This document shows, in pieces, positions 38,401 through 52,600 of a stretch of DNA of 64,000 nt. Origin of the DNA: Stictocephala bisonia (taxonomy: Eukaryota; Arthropoda; Insecta; Hemiptera; Membracidae). The notes under the pieces were generated by a model that made no database searches, was not told the origin of the DNA, and saw only the letters and a list, made by a program, of their open reading frames with translations. Both the position numbers and the translations under genes were made by a program. How positions within the stretch are numbered: the stretch's first letter is position 1; each line of letters starts with the position of its first letter. The DNA lies in assembly GCA_035578905.1 (NCBI GenBank), contig JAQJVL010000198.1, positions 1,364,001-1,428,000 on the forward strand, read 5' to 3'.

Positions 38401-41400
38401 GTCTAACTTCTATGCTACTTTGACTGATTACTTGTTCATTATTTAGTTTCATAAAGGCACCTTCGATGAATTTACGTTTAAAAAACAAAGTAATTCTTTG
38501 TTACTTTCTAAGCTATGTCGCTCCAACTTAAAAAAGGTGGTCACCTTCTGTTATCAATTGTACAAAGTGAAATGTCAGATGCGATTAGTTAAGGGGTCCT
38601 ATTGACATGTCCGATCTCAATTTATAGCCTGAGAAAAATATTGTTACATAGAAAAACTGGTCAGTGTTCACCATTTTCAGCAATATTAAAGTGATTATTT
38701 ACCTTGTTTGCATACTGCTTATTTATCATGTTTGATTTTCAGACAACAGATAAGTAATAAAAATATAAGTATTTTAGTTTCATTGTTCTGACAAATTAAT
38801 TATCATGTATAGTTTTGAAAAGAAATATGAACAAACTATTCTTAAAGTTTTTATTTATCTTTTAGGGTCTGGAAATGATAAGAGATCAACTACGCAATGT
38901 AACAATGTCAGTGGAAGAGAAAGAAAGTGACTTGTCTATGATGAACCCAATAAATGAAAATGAATACGTTCGGCCAGCTGAGAGACACGCTGATGAACTT
39001 ATGTTAAAAGCACAAAAATATGCTGAGTAAGTAATTAAATACGGTTTAAAAATTGTTTAGCTTTTATCAAAAATGTATGAAATCAAAATTGTACTAAATC
39101 TGGTTGTTCCAAATATTCAACATTTATTGGAAGTATGGCAGATGTTTGTGAATCAGAGATATATTATGACCCCGTTCTGAGAACTCTTAGTTAAGTCCCT
39201 TTATGTTACTTTGAACTTGATACTCGATTGGCACTCAGTTGTCTAAAAAAGAAAGAAAACAAAAGAAATTAGTTTTTGACTATGTCCAAAATTATTTAAT
39301 TGGGAGATCAGGTATGGATAGAATTTATCAGATATATTTAACATAAGATCTGGTAGAGGCACATGTGATGTGAGCTTTAAAAAATGTTTATCTAGCACAG
39401 ACATACGTGGCATATATTTCTTTCTGCTAAGAAGGAAATCATATTTACTGATGTTTAATCAAGCTGATAATGGTACCAATTGATTCAGTTCTTTTTATCT
39501 CCATATTTCTATTTATTTTTCTTTGAATTCAGTATAGCTAAAGAAAATAACAACACATCATAATTATTCAGTTCAACATTTCCACTCCATACTTAAGTAG
39601 TATTCGTTATTTTTAACAACCATTTCAATGAAACTAATTCACTGACCAACTTTTACCTTCTGTTGGATGATAAATGGGCAAAGTACTTGTTTTAGTCATG
39701 TGGATCATTATCATAAGAGTAGTTGAATGTTACATCAATATGTATTGTTTTGCTAATATCATTAATTGTGCAAATTTGGTGAATCGTTTAACTCTAGGTA
39801 TTGCTTGATTCCAAAATTTATCGATTTCAAAATGCCTTTTATCCAGATTGTAGAAAATCAATTCCTGATTCAAGATTCCAAATACCATATTTACTAAAAT
39901 CCTAAAAAAAAAGTAAATTGTTACGATCTCTTAAGTAACATTTAAATGGTGGATCTGAATAATAGTTATGTATTTACTCTAAAAAGTCCATAAAATACTT
40001 TAAAATAAAGTTAACGTTCAAAGAAACCATAATGTTTTATTAATATGTAATCTCATTCTATATTTTAGCAATTGAAAAAAAAAACAATTTTTAGTTCTAA
40101 TGTTTGTAGAATGCTGCTCTAATAGCTGAATGACTTAATTAATATTAAGATAATATTAAATTATATTTTCAGTGTTTGTTGGTTGGTTTTCAGCTTATTT
40201 GTTACAACAAGGCAAGATGCAGGATTCGCACTGAGAGCAAGCAAAGCTTACCAGGACATTGTTGATGCACTAGAAGGAGCTAGAGAGGCTGCCGTTAATG
40301 CCAGCATCGCAGCAGATATTGCCTTTGAGAAGGTAATAGTTTTATTACTACATCCCATCCAAATAGTTAATGATAATATCCCTGGTTAAATAGAATCATC
40401 TAAGCTTTTAAACCCTAGAGACATTTAATTCAAGGGTGTCTAGTTTGCATGTTTGATCTAGAACTGATTTATAAACAAGTTAAATTTCAAGAGCAAAACT
40501 TGTTAGATTATTTATACTCTTAAAACGTTGGTTGTTAAGATACGGATGAGTATGGATTTTGACTGAGTGCTGTAGTCTTTGTTACAAACTAAGGCTGACT
40601 ATTACTTAGACCTCTATAGTGAGGCTCACATTCACTTGATATGGAACAATAATTTCTTCAGCATAAATATTTTTAACTGCCATGAAGGTATTAAGCTAGT
40701 ATCTTAGTTTTGTATGTACAATCCAGTATTACGTTGTTACTACAAACAGCTGTTTTCATTAACAGAATCTTTCGATTAATTCATGTTTGTATTAATGCAT
40801 TTCTCTTGGAAATATTTACATATTTAGAGGCCAGTGGGCAAGGCTCTGATGTTTAAGAGGTAAATCCTTTCTCAGTGTGTCTTAAGGGCCCATTATAAAT
40901 TTATATACAACATTTAATATTTTTATATTTTGTACTGTTTGCTTGCTATTAATCAATCAATGAGTCATTCAGTACTTTACTATTTAATTCCTAACACTAC
41001 TTCATCAGTTGTGATCTGAAATAACTAATTGTTTAAAGGTTTACCCTGAAGTTGGTGAGACTTTAATAGATAAAGCCACTTTGGTTCGTACTGTGTCACA
41101 AGAGCTAGATGACACATTGATCAGCAAGGAGATGGCAGTGGATGATCTGCAAGATGCGATAGAAGGTCCAGAGGCTTCTCTGACTGTACTCAAAGACTTG
41201 CTGACAACAGCTGCCCATGGAGACAATGCTGTGTCACGAGAACTGCAGAAACTGAGTGCTGATTTTGGTGAGATTGTAGGTTAAATTATAAGAAAAACCC
41301 CAAAAAGGTTTACTACCAACTTTTAAAATAATTAAAATACAATACAGAGTTAAGAAATTGTCCCCATTCAATTGCTCTATCAACTTTGAAAGGCCAATGA

Positions 41401-43626
41401 ATGTTTTCTTCTAGGTTAAAAGGATCAAGTGATACATTTATACTACTTAGGTCATCACAAATATTACCTTTGTTCTAGAAGTATTAAAGTTAATTTTGGA
41501 AGGCCAATGAATGTTTTCTTCTAGGTTAAAAGGATCAAGTGATACATTTATACTACTTAGGTCATCACAAATATTACCTTTGTTCTAGAAGTATTAAAGT
41601 TAATTTTGGAAGGCCAATGAATGTTTTCTTCTAGGTTAAAAGGATCAAGTGATACATTTATACTACTTAGGTCATCACAAATATTACCTTTGTTCTAGAA
41701 GTATTAAAGTTAATTTTGGAAGGCCAATGAATGTTTTCTTCTAGGTTAAAAGGATCAAGTGATACATTTATACTACTTAGGTCATCACAAATATTACCTT
41801 TGTTCTAGAAGTATTAAAGTTAATTTTGGAAGGCCAATGAATGTTTTCTTCTAGGTTAAAAGGATCAAGTGATACATTTATACTACTTAGGTCATCACAA
41901 ATATTACCTTTGTTCTAGAAGTATTAAAGTTAATTTTGGAAGGCCAATGAATGTTTTCTTCTAGGTTAAAAGGATCAAGTGATAAATTTATACTACTTAG
42001 GTCATCACAAATATTACCTTTGTTCTAGAAGTATTAAAGTTAATTTTGGAAGGCCAATGAATGTTTTCTTCTAGGTTAAAAGGATCAAGTGATACATTTA
42101 TACTACTTAGGTCATCACAAATATTACCATTGTTCTAGAAGTATTAAAGTCAATTTTGGAAGGCCAATGAATGTTTTCTTCTAGGTTAAAAGGATCAAGT
42201 GATACATTTATACTACTTAGGTCATCACAAATATTACCTTTGTTCTAGAAGTATTAAAGTTAATTTTGGAAGGCCAATGAATGTTTTCTTCTAGGTTAAA
42301 AGGATCAAGTGATACATTTATACTACTTAGGTCATCACAAATATTACCTTTGTTCTAGAAGTATTAAAGTTAATTTTGGAAGGCCAATGAATGTTTTCTT
42401 CTAGGTTAAAAGGATCAAGTGATACATTTATACTACTTAGGTCATCACAAATATTACCTTTGTTCTAGAAGTATTAAAGTCAATTTTGGAAGGCCAATGA
42501 ATGTTTTCTTCTAGGTTAAAAGGATCAAGTGATACATTTATACTACTTAGGTCATCACAAATATTACCTTTGTTCTAGAAGTATTAAAGTTAATTTTTAA
42601 AAATCTTAATGGCTCAAGAAACCCTCATGTTCATAAATTTTCTATTCTTCCTAATTTTCTGTTTTAATAAACATTTATTTTTAATTCATAAACTCGTCTT
42701 TGTAGTTAAATGCAATATTTGTGTTGCAGTTGGGACATCTGCAAAAGAAGCGATGGTTGCAGCTGAAGATCTGGAGGATGAAACAGTTTTACTTACATCA
42801 GATACAGACAGCATCACAAATAAAATAGAAGATGAGCTGAAACCAGCACTGAGAAAGTTAACAATGGAGGGAGAAGAAAGCATTTCTGATGTGGAAACCA
42901 AGAGTATGACTTGCTTACAGGTGTTTTAGAGTTATTATGAAGTCAGGGTCAGCTTTCCAACCATTGAATAAATGAATAAATGAATTTATTCCCCTCAAAA
43001 ACATACATAATAACAAAAGTTTACATTTCTTGGAATATGACTGACCACTCTTACAAGTATTGTGGCCAGTAGTATCAAATTAAAATAAACAGAATTTTGT
43101 CAGAGTCCAATAATAGACATATTAAAGTTTGTTGAGCCGCTCTCCGTGGCATCTGCGTCAGGCACAGCTGGCGGGCTTATCTATCTAAGCCTACACGCAC
43201 ACAACAAACGGACTGGTTCTTATCAACTATACAATTTCTTATGACTAATTCTTGAATAAAATAAAGCAAATTCAGCACTCTTTTCTATTTAAATTAAATT
43301 ATACAAGTTATTTTGAAAATAGTAGTTAATGCTTATGTTATCTTAAACTTATATCAACTATCCACATTTAAATGAACATAAATTTGCATTCGTCATGCAA
43401 AAATAACCATGATTTTAGTGTTTTACAGAAGGATTTTATGTTGTCTAATTGTTTTATGTCTTTTGGCAATTTATTGAACAATTTTGGACCACTATAACTA
43501 AAACATTGTTTAAAAACTAATTTGTTGACCTTTGGAGTACGAAATATTCTTCGTTCTATACTTCTAGTATCATAATTCAAGTCAGTTGTTCCCAAATTAC
43601 CACTTCTACTGTAAAACAGCCTCAAT

Positions 43627-43675
<49 letters not shown>

Positions 43676-46600
43676 GTGCTGCAAAGGCAATATTCTCAAT
43701 TTAACAAACAAAGGGAAAGAGCTTTCTCTTCTACCCTTTTTTAACACAATTCTTAAAAAGTGATTTTGAACAATTCTCAGTTTGTCAATTAAGAATTTAA
43801 AGGTTCCACCCCAACTGATTATTCCATATTGGAGTCTAGAATCAACTAGTGAATAATATAAAGTTTTAAGCAAGGTTTCATCGCAAAAGTGTCTTAAAAA
43901 ATAAAATTTTCTGATTACAGATTTTAGATTACCTTGTAAATTTGTAATGTGCTTTTTCCAAGTTAGTTTTGAATCGATTACCACACCAAGGTATTTGAAA
44001 TCTTTTTCCTTCCCTATCTTTTTACAGTCACAGTACTGTTCATTGCAGTCAAAGACGTGAAATTGAAAGTCCGAACCAAAATCAAAATTCATACATGCTT
44101 TTTTGTATGCATCATGCTTCCTCGACATGTAAACATTTTTTGAGTAGGTGTTCTGTAAAAAAAAAAAACAAAAAAAAAATAACTATAAACATTATGAATA
44201 CTGTGACATCACAAAAGTATTGATGAAAAGTAAATAATTCTAACATTGCTACAAATACAGTATATTTTGTTTGTAATGGGAGGATTCTATGTTTTGCTCG
44301 TCAATGAACCAAGTTGGTAGCATGGCTAATTAATTTATTTTTAATATTGTCAGTGATATTAAACATTTGTGTAAAGAAAGTAACAGTAATTTTCAGTCAT
44401 AAAGAAAGAAAGTTTTAACTCATTTGTTGCTTTTAACATACTAATTTATCAGTAATTATCGTAAAATATGAGCTGCTGACAATTCCATACTGTTTTATAG
44501 CGTTCTATATCGAATATATATAACACAGTTGTTCGTTTTGCCGCTATATTGTGTTAGCATATAGTTTTTCTGATGTTGATAGTTTGAATAGCTGTCATCA
44601 TTTTACTTTTGGCTAGTTAGCCCTGACCACTTTAAGTTTACACTTATTCTTTTTTTCAATTTACTTTTTGAGTGAAGAAATTTATTTGTTCATTATGTGT
44701 AATTAACATTGATAAACATTATTAATGAGATTACGTAGTAAATATATATTAAAAAAATTATTCATTATTCATTCATAAGATGCCGATCGTCAAGATATTT
44801 GCAAATATGAGGGGTGAAAGAATGTGATGAGTGTAGATGAACGAGTGAAGTAATTGTTACTAACTAAGTCGACTGTTCCTTAGAAAGAGCTATTTATTAA
44901 TAGCCCAATAGCCCGGGCAACTAAAGGAACTACAGCTTTACGTGGATCCGAACCACGTAGTGTTGGTCTGATTTTCAGCTAACTGACAAGCTTAAAACTC
45001 AGTTCTCCTCCCTACATAACATCTGAACCTTGAGTACCATCCAACATGGACACCCCAGACTTCTCTAGTAGAGTCTACGTCAAGGGCAACCATTGATCGG
45101 ACACTGTGTCGGTATTAAAAGGACCGAGCATAGAGCCTACTGCCTACAATCTCCTCAACACTTTGTCCCCAAGTAGCTGGGTTACAGCACTATGCCACCA
45201 GTTTAGTAGATAATATGAGACCTATTATACTATTCATACCTAGACCATTCATACTAATTGTCCAACAAACATAAACTGCATAAAACCACTGGACATAAAA
45301 ATATCAAAATTTTCATTATTTATTTCTGCGTTAACCTATGTAATATTAAAATTGTTATTGTCTTTTGAATTGTTTTAATAGTTAGAATTAAAAAATCCAA
45401 TCTTTTACACTTTTAGATTTTTGGTGATTTAAAAAAATTACCAAATAAAAACACCTGATCATAGATAGCCTACGTGAAACTTTTATATAATGTAAAAATT
45501 TCAAAATTGTAAACCAAATTTATCTTTTTAGGAGAAAATAAAATATAACTGTAAACAATTCGAAGTTAGCCAAAATATGTAAAATTTGTTTTGGAATCAG
45601 AATGTGGAATTTTTATTTTCAAAAGATTGAAACTGTATTTTTCAGCACATGTCAGTTAGATCGTTTTTGAAAACTACCAACCTTTCATATAGTGTATTAG
45701 TAGGCTTATATGTTTTCATAATGGGTTTATATATAAAATATAAGTTAACTATAAATAAAGTTGTGAATCACAATGTATATATTTCTGTATTTTGTTGTGT
45801 GTGAATTTGTACCTATAGCACATCTATTTATTTATTATAAGAATATATACTCTATGCTTTACGGATGTTTTTCTCTTTATTGGGTTCCATTTATCTAATT
45901 TAAAACGACAATTAAAAATACAAATATACACTAATGATTTTATAAATACTAAATGACACAATATTAAAAATGATAAACCCTGATGTTATCAAAATTATAT
46001 GTATAGGACTAAGATATTATACTTTTATATAGTTGTACTTTGGATTGGAAAAAACACCAACGGTTGCAATTTTAATTTCTAAAGATTCATCATTTCTTGA
46101 TGTGTCTAAACAAAATAATGCTTGAGCTCAAACTTAAGCACGTTCGAGTAAAGAATCTAGGCTACAAACTTATTATTAGCAAGTCTTATTCTAACAGTTT
46201 TAAAAATGTCTACAAGTGTTTTTATACTCAAGAAGTATTTTATATACAGAATGAAACCATTCTAAACTATGACTCGATATTAGTTTCAGAAGTTAATGCC
46301 AATGTTCGAAAGGCACAAGATCTAGCCTCTCAGATTGGGATGGCGACTCGTCGTCAAACAGAGGAGTTTGCTGTTTGGAACAATTCAATCTCTGCCAAAT
46401 TAAATGAGCTACGAAGTAAAATAATGCAAGCAAGGCATATTGCTGATGGAGTAAGATTTCAATCATTATGTATTTATTTTAATTTATAATTGTCAGTAAA
46501 GTTACTTCTTCTTTTTTTAAATTTTAGCGTTTAAGTATTTATTGGTTAGATTAAGAAAACAAATTCAAACATTTTTCAGATTTCATTAAAATTTAAGCTG

Positions 46601-49600
46601 TTAAAAATAAAATTGTGTTTTGTAAAATACTTAGTCAAAATAAAATTGCATCTTGCTTTGAAAATTGGTTAGTCCAAAAGTAAGACTTTGTTAAATAAAG
46701 AAGTGTTGCATAACTTAAATAATTTTGTATGTTGCTTAACTTATACTGTAGCCCAGTGTCTTAATTGTGTATTTTTATAAAAATGATACTTTAATTATAT
46801 ACAGATGATACTTGTTTTTAGATTCGACTGTCAATGACAAGCAAGGGGGAAGGAGGAAGCTGTGTGCGGACCTATGAGCCTCCACAATTAGAGCCTAGCA
46901 CTATGTCTTCTGTGGTACTCACCTATGCTATCAGCTCGCAACAACGGGACGCACTTCTATTTTATCTTCCGAGCAGCACATCGGTAATTCTTCTATCAAG
47001 TCAGATAATAATTTTAAGCGATTCAATTTCCTTTAAGTATTGTTTCTATTCCAAAAGTTATAAATGTTTGATTGCAGTAGCCTATCACTTAACATATTCA
47101 CTGCGGGTGGGTCAGTACTGACCCAAGGCAACCGGCAGGTGCACCCTGATGGGTCAGTGCTGACCCAAGCGTCATTGTCCCGCCATTTCATTTAGTGTGA
47201 GGTTAGGTTCGTTCGGAGGAACGTGTGCATTGCGTTGCCGTGTTGTCCAGGTTACAGTGTAACTAGAGTTCACTTGGTTTCGGTCTCCTATTAGTGAGAT
47301 TATTAGCTAGCTAATTAACACATATTTCTGTTACGATAGGCCTAATGACTCATATGGCTGAAACTTCAGGAATAAGTCAGGGAGCATACATTTTTACAGA
47401 GTTTTAAAATATCATCTACAAACAAGAGGGGCCAGTTGCAGGACAAACCAATGCCTATTATTCATTATAATAGTAAAATGAAAGAGGTTGATAATACAAT
47501 GAATTTGTATGAATTTCGTCTACAATTGATAAGGTCACTGGTACCAGATGTGCCCAATTCAACTCCCAAATGACTTAAGCGTTGTTCGTCAACTCATGTT
47601 CTGTCACATATTACTCCAGAAAATAAAAAGAAGCAAAAGGAAAGGAAACAGAGTTAGTTACCAAGAAGGAATACAGGAAAAACACTGTAAATATGTGCCC
47701 ATTGTCCAGGAAAACCAGGAAGAACTGTGCCCCACCCCTTGCTATGAAAATTACCACTCCTAATAAACTTTCAAGTATGGTAGGGTGGTTAGTGTTATAA
47801 ATAATAATTGTATATAATGTAAATATTTCATTTCTAATGTTAAAAAAGTGAACTATATGCATTTGGGACTTTAATGTGCCTTTATAAGAAAGTTGGTCAT
47901 TTTTGCCGTCACTTATTCCTGATGGGTCAGTACTAACCCAAAATTTCAAAATGAAAAATTATGTCATAAACATTTCGGACGAAGCTTTCTACTATCATTT
48001 CTGAAATACCACATACAAAGATGTTTTTATGCAATAAAATTTTTTACTACCAGGAATGAGTTTGGGGCATATATTATTAGCAGTGAATATGTTAATATAA
48101 ACTATTAGATTGGCGTATTGATCATTACTAAATATTACTATCGAGAGCAAACTTAAATGTGTAAATACAGACCACAGAGCAAGTAATACAAAAGAGTAGG
48201 CATTGGCAAGCCGTAACATGGAGCAGTTGAAGTCGGGACCACCGTTTTGATTGTGGCCAAACCCCCGAATGCCTCGCCATGTAGGACACACAAATTAAAG
48301 TAAACACTTTGTTTGCATCAAGAACTAACCCACATAGACGAAATAAAATTTTGAAAATACACATGTGTTTAACCCTCGATCCGGTCATTATTTTTTTTCT
48401 GTATGGGTCGCAATTTTTGACCAATTTGTAAGCGTTTTTTATAAATTCATACAAAATAGTAAATTGTAATAAAACTACTAATGTTTGGAATCAAAATGTT
48501 CACAAGAATGTAGGCTATCACATAATGTATAAAACATAACTTAAAACAAAATTTTGTTATGGTTTGTAACATTTGAAATGTTTGATTTATAAATCGCGAA
48601 AAGGGGGGTACACATTGGAAACAATGTTGTGATAATTAAATTAGAAATGTGAGATAGCCAAAATGTCCTAAATTTGATCTAGTTTCAGAAAATATATACA
48701 TTATATAAGTATGGAAGTGTAAAATTATGTATTATAAATCTATAACTGGATTAAATACAAAAAACCTAAACATTTGCTGTCACGGTAACTACAACATTAA
48801 AAAATATTACATACATTTTCTATAAACACTACATAGTTAATTTATATACCAAAATTTAGCTAGAAACATGCTCTATCAAATAATATATGTTTTGAAAGCT
48901 TACCTTGGTTTCCACTGGTGTAGGCCTATGGGGTTCCTAGGTGCTCGAGAAATGTTTGACGTGAAATATAGGTAGTGTTGTCTTTATGATAGTCTTCAAT
49001 AATTATTTATGTTGCACTATTATGATAATTTATTTATTTATGTAAAATATAGTTAATTTAAAATGAAATAAAAGACATTTGATGAAATTTGGAGAAAAAA
49101 TTATGATATTAGAAAGTTTTGAAAATTTAGTGGAAAACTAAGAGAAACTAAGAACTTTCACAATCACTGTCCCTGGATGGCTTAGGCTTCTTGACACACC
49201 ATTTAGGCCTGTATGTTCTAACTTCTTGAAGCACACATTGTGATCCCCACAATTACATGCTAGACACCAGTATGTAGCCTACTTGAAACATACCGTGCAC
49301 AACTTCCTGCCTCGTTTTGGAATCAGAGTCAAAGAGTGTTCAGCGCAAGCAGACTTAAAGTATGTCATAGAGGTGCATGAAGGAGGTTGGTTTGGTTGTT
49401 TTAGGCCACTCAAAGAATCTATCAGAGCAAGAAGAAATTTAGTCCTTGTCATGACACCTCCCAATCCTATGCATTACTATGTGTCAAACGTAGGTATTTT
49501 GGAAGCATGTGTCAAGCAAGTTGTAAAACAACTTCTTCCAATACTTCTTTGCTGTACTAGTACAGGAAATGTGATACAAGGACTTATCTTTGCAGTCTAC

Positions 49601-52600
49601 ACCATCCATAAACTTATTGTATCTCTGTATGATCACCGGTTTTATACTCACTCTCCCACGTGAGTTCCTCACAGGATTACTGTCAGCTTCGCAGGCGTTG
49701 GACATCAGGAACACAGGCTTCCTAGTAGATTTCTGCTTGACACCTACTACGAGGATCTGGCCCTTTCTGTAATTTACCGACTGTGAAGTTGGCAGAAACA
49801 AAACTTTTTGGCAGGCCTTTGGAGTTCTTATTGATGGTGTCTGTCAAAAATGTCTTTCGTTCCAAGAGTTCACGTACTACAGGAGCTTGGTGTACAGGTT
49901 GTCTGTAAAGACGTGATAGCCTTTATCCAGACATATTCCTTTTTCCAAGAGATCCAAGACAACTTTCTGGGTGAAGGACCGGGTCTGTTCTCCAGGAAGT
50001 CTTTTCCACTGTACATTGATAACTGAACGACGTACAAGGTCAAGGATCAATAAGTTCAAACATGTTGATGCAGTACCGTGTCGTTTGTTTGGCCTGTACT
50101 GTATGAAAACATTCCTGTGCTTCATACCTACCATGCTTTCATCCAAACTGAGATTCTGGTTTGGTGTATAGTGTCGTAAAAATGACTCATTCACTGCATC
50201 CAAGAATGGACGTATCTTTACTCTGGTCGAAGCCTGGAGTACCCCTGCGTAATGTTGCCCTTGATGTCAGGTGTAAAACACTAGACAGAACCTCTAACTT
50301 TCACATTGACACCAGGGTTTTATCGCAGGATAATGCAAAAACTTGTTGTTGGACCAGAACAGCTAAGTTTTTCCTGTGACAAATACTCATGAGAAGCATG
50401 ATGGCTATATATCTCTTCAATTCGGCGAGAGTAACATTTACCCATTAAGACAATCGAGACAGAGGAGTGAGTTTGTTTTCTCTCCTCTTCTCATCGATTT
50501 GTTTTTGGTCATAAATGTTAGTCTCTCTGACAAACAAAAACAGTAAACTCTTAGTAATAAAAAGTTTGAAATAATCTATCGGGCTGTGGTTGAAAGGACA
50601 GTCGCGCGGGCCAGGATTTCTGATGGTGAATTCTGAGCTGGGATCAACTTCAGTTTCACCATCATAAATTCTGACCCAGGGAGCAGGGGGGACTGTGGAA
50701 GTAGGACAGGTAGTGCATGTGGTACTGGCACTGGCACACTCGGATCGTCCTCATCCTCACTCAACACGGTACGCCTAGACGGGGTTCAAATCAAATCAAA
50801 TCAAATCATCTTTATTTTCGTGTACATCGGTACAGTAAATAGTGTCCCAATAGTTTACAATTCAATGCAAATCTACAAACTAATACAAAAATACAGTAAA
50901 ACAGTTATTACATATTGATATTAGCCGCTAACTAAGTGTCTAATCTTTTAGAGAACTCATCCAGTGAATATGATGGCTTAGATAGCAAGAAAAGTTTAAG
51001 TTTAGTTTTAATATATTTAAGTTTCCTTCATTTTTTAGATCATTTGGCAAGCTATTTATAAATTTTGTCCCAATAAAAGAAGTTTTTTTATTATAGAATG
51101 TTAATTTATGTTGTGGTATGTGAATTTCATTTTTCCCTCTGGTATTATAGCTATGTATGTCTTTTCGGAATGTCAGTTTATTTTTATTATTTTTTATGTA
51201 CAAAATGCAGTCAAAAATATATTGATCGAACACTGTTATAATCTCTAAATTTGTAAAGTGTTTTCTAACATGATCATAATATTTAAGATTTAACATTATT
51301 CTAATTGCTTTTTTTTGCAATAGGAGTATTCTTTCCAAATTTGTATGTGTACTTGCACCATAAACACAAATACCATAGGATAAATGTGAGTGAATGTTTG
51401 CATAATACACAAGTTTTAAAACTGGCAAGGTGCAAAGATACGACATTCTTTTTAAAGCATATAATCCAGAGTTTATTTTCCCAATAACATATTTTATATG
51501 GTTGTCCCAACTTAGATTTTCATCGACCTGAAGACCCAGAAATTTTGTACTCTTTATTTTATTTAAATTATTCCCATTTAGGTTTATTGACGGTTCTACT
51601 AAATTATGTCTTTGTTTTGTACTAAAGGAGATAAAATTGGTCTTCTGAATGTTTAAGGTTAAATCAATATTTTGAAAAAAAATATGAAGATTTGACAATT
51701 GTACTTGGCAGCCTATTTCTAGATCATCCTGATTAGCTGCAGACACAACCATGTTTGTGTCATCAGAATAGATAACCAGTTCACTATTACTATTGTTTAG
51801 GTTGAAATGAAATGAAATGAAATGAAATTCGTCTTTATTTAACCAGGCGAAGTTGGGACTAGAAAGTCCCTTCTTCCACTTAACCTGAAGGAATACATTA
51901 GGCATTCCATGCAAGTAGCAAAGGAACAAAAGTGGCCCAAGAATTGATCCTTGGGGGACACCATGCTCAATTTTCAACATTTTGGATTTTACCTTTGTTA
52001 TTTTGCCCCTTTTTATTGAGTTAATTTCGACGTATTGGTATCTGTCAGACAGGTATGATTTGAGCCATTTTAGAGCAACTCCACTTATCCCCATTTGTTT
52101 TAATTTTTTTAATAGAAGGACATGTGAAATTGTATCGAAAGCTTTTGCCAAGTCCATAAGTATACCAACTAATTTATTGCCTCTGTCAATTGCTTCAATA
52201 ATTGATTCAATGAAATCAACTAATGCTGTTACTACTGATTTCCCTCTCCTAAAACCATGTTGTTGGTCATCAAACAAGTTTTTTTCTACCAAATATTTAA
52301 CAATTTGGTTGTACATCACCCTCTCATAAATTTTCGAGAATGCCGGAAGTACTGAGATGGGACGATAATTTAATTTGTCAGTTCTATCTCCTTTTTTAAA
52401 AACAGGAATAACTTTGGAAATTTTGAGTTCCTTAGGAAAAATGCCTGAGATAAGCGAAGAATTTATTAAGTGTACTACCGGTTTAACCATAGATGTAATT
52501 GAATATTTTATTAGTTTTAATGGAATATCATCATATCCACTTGATAACTTGTTTTTAAAAGCTCCAACAACCTTTAATATGTCCTTTTCATCAACAGGAA

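Larger units (their letters stand above)
42964..44160 (-). mobile_element. 5'-truncated non-LTR retrotransposon
   Basis: The minus-strand tail region at 42966-42990 is a short (AATA/AATG)n repeat, and the coding part runs from about 44128 down to 43368. The 5' end is cut within the reverse-transcriptase C-terminal region near an A-rich tract at 44157-44180. Exact ends and target duplication were not resolved. It is antisense to the laminin gene. Confidence 0.75.

Noticed and set aside
41391..42600. CRISPR-like array
   Set aside because: Units are contiguous 110-bp copies with no unique spacers, in a eukaryotic intron; it is a minisatellite.
49283..49663. Plus-strand 126-codon frame
   Set aside because: It is antisense to the piggyBac transposase remnant and has no recognisable domain.
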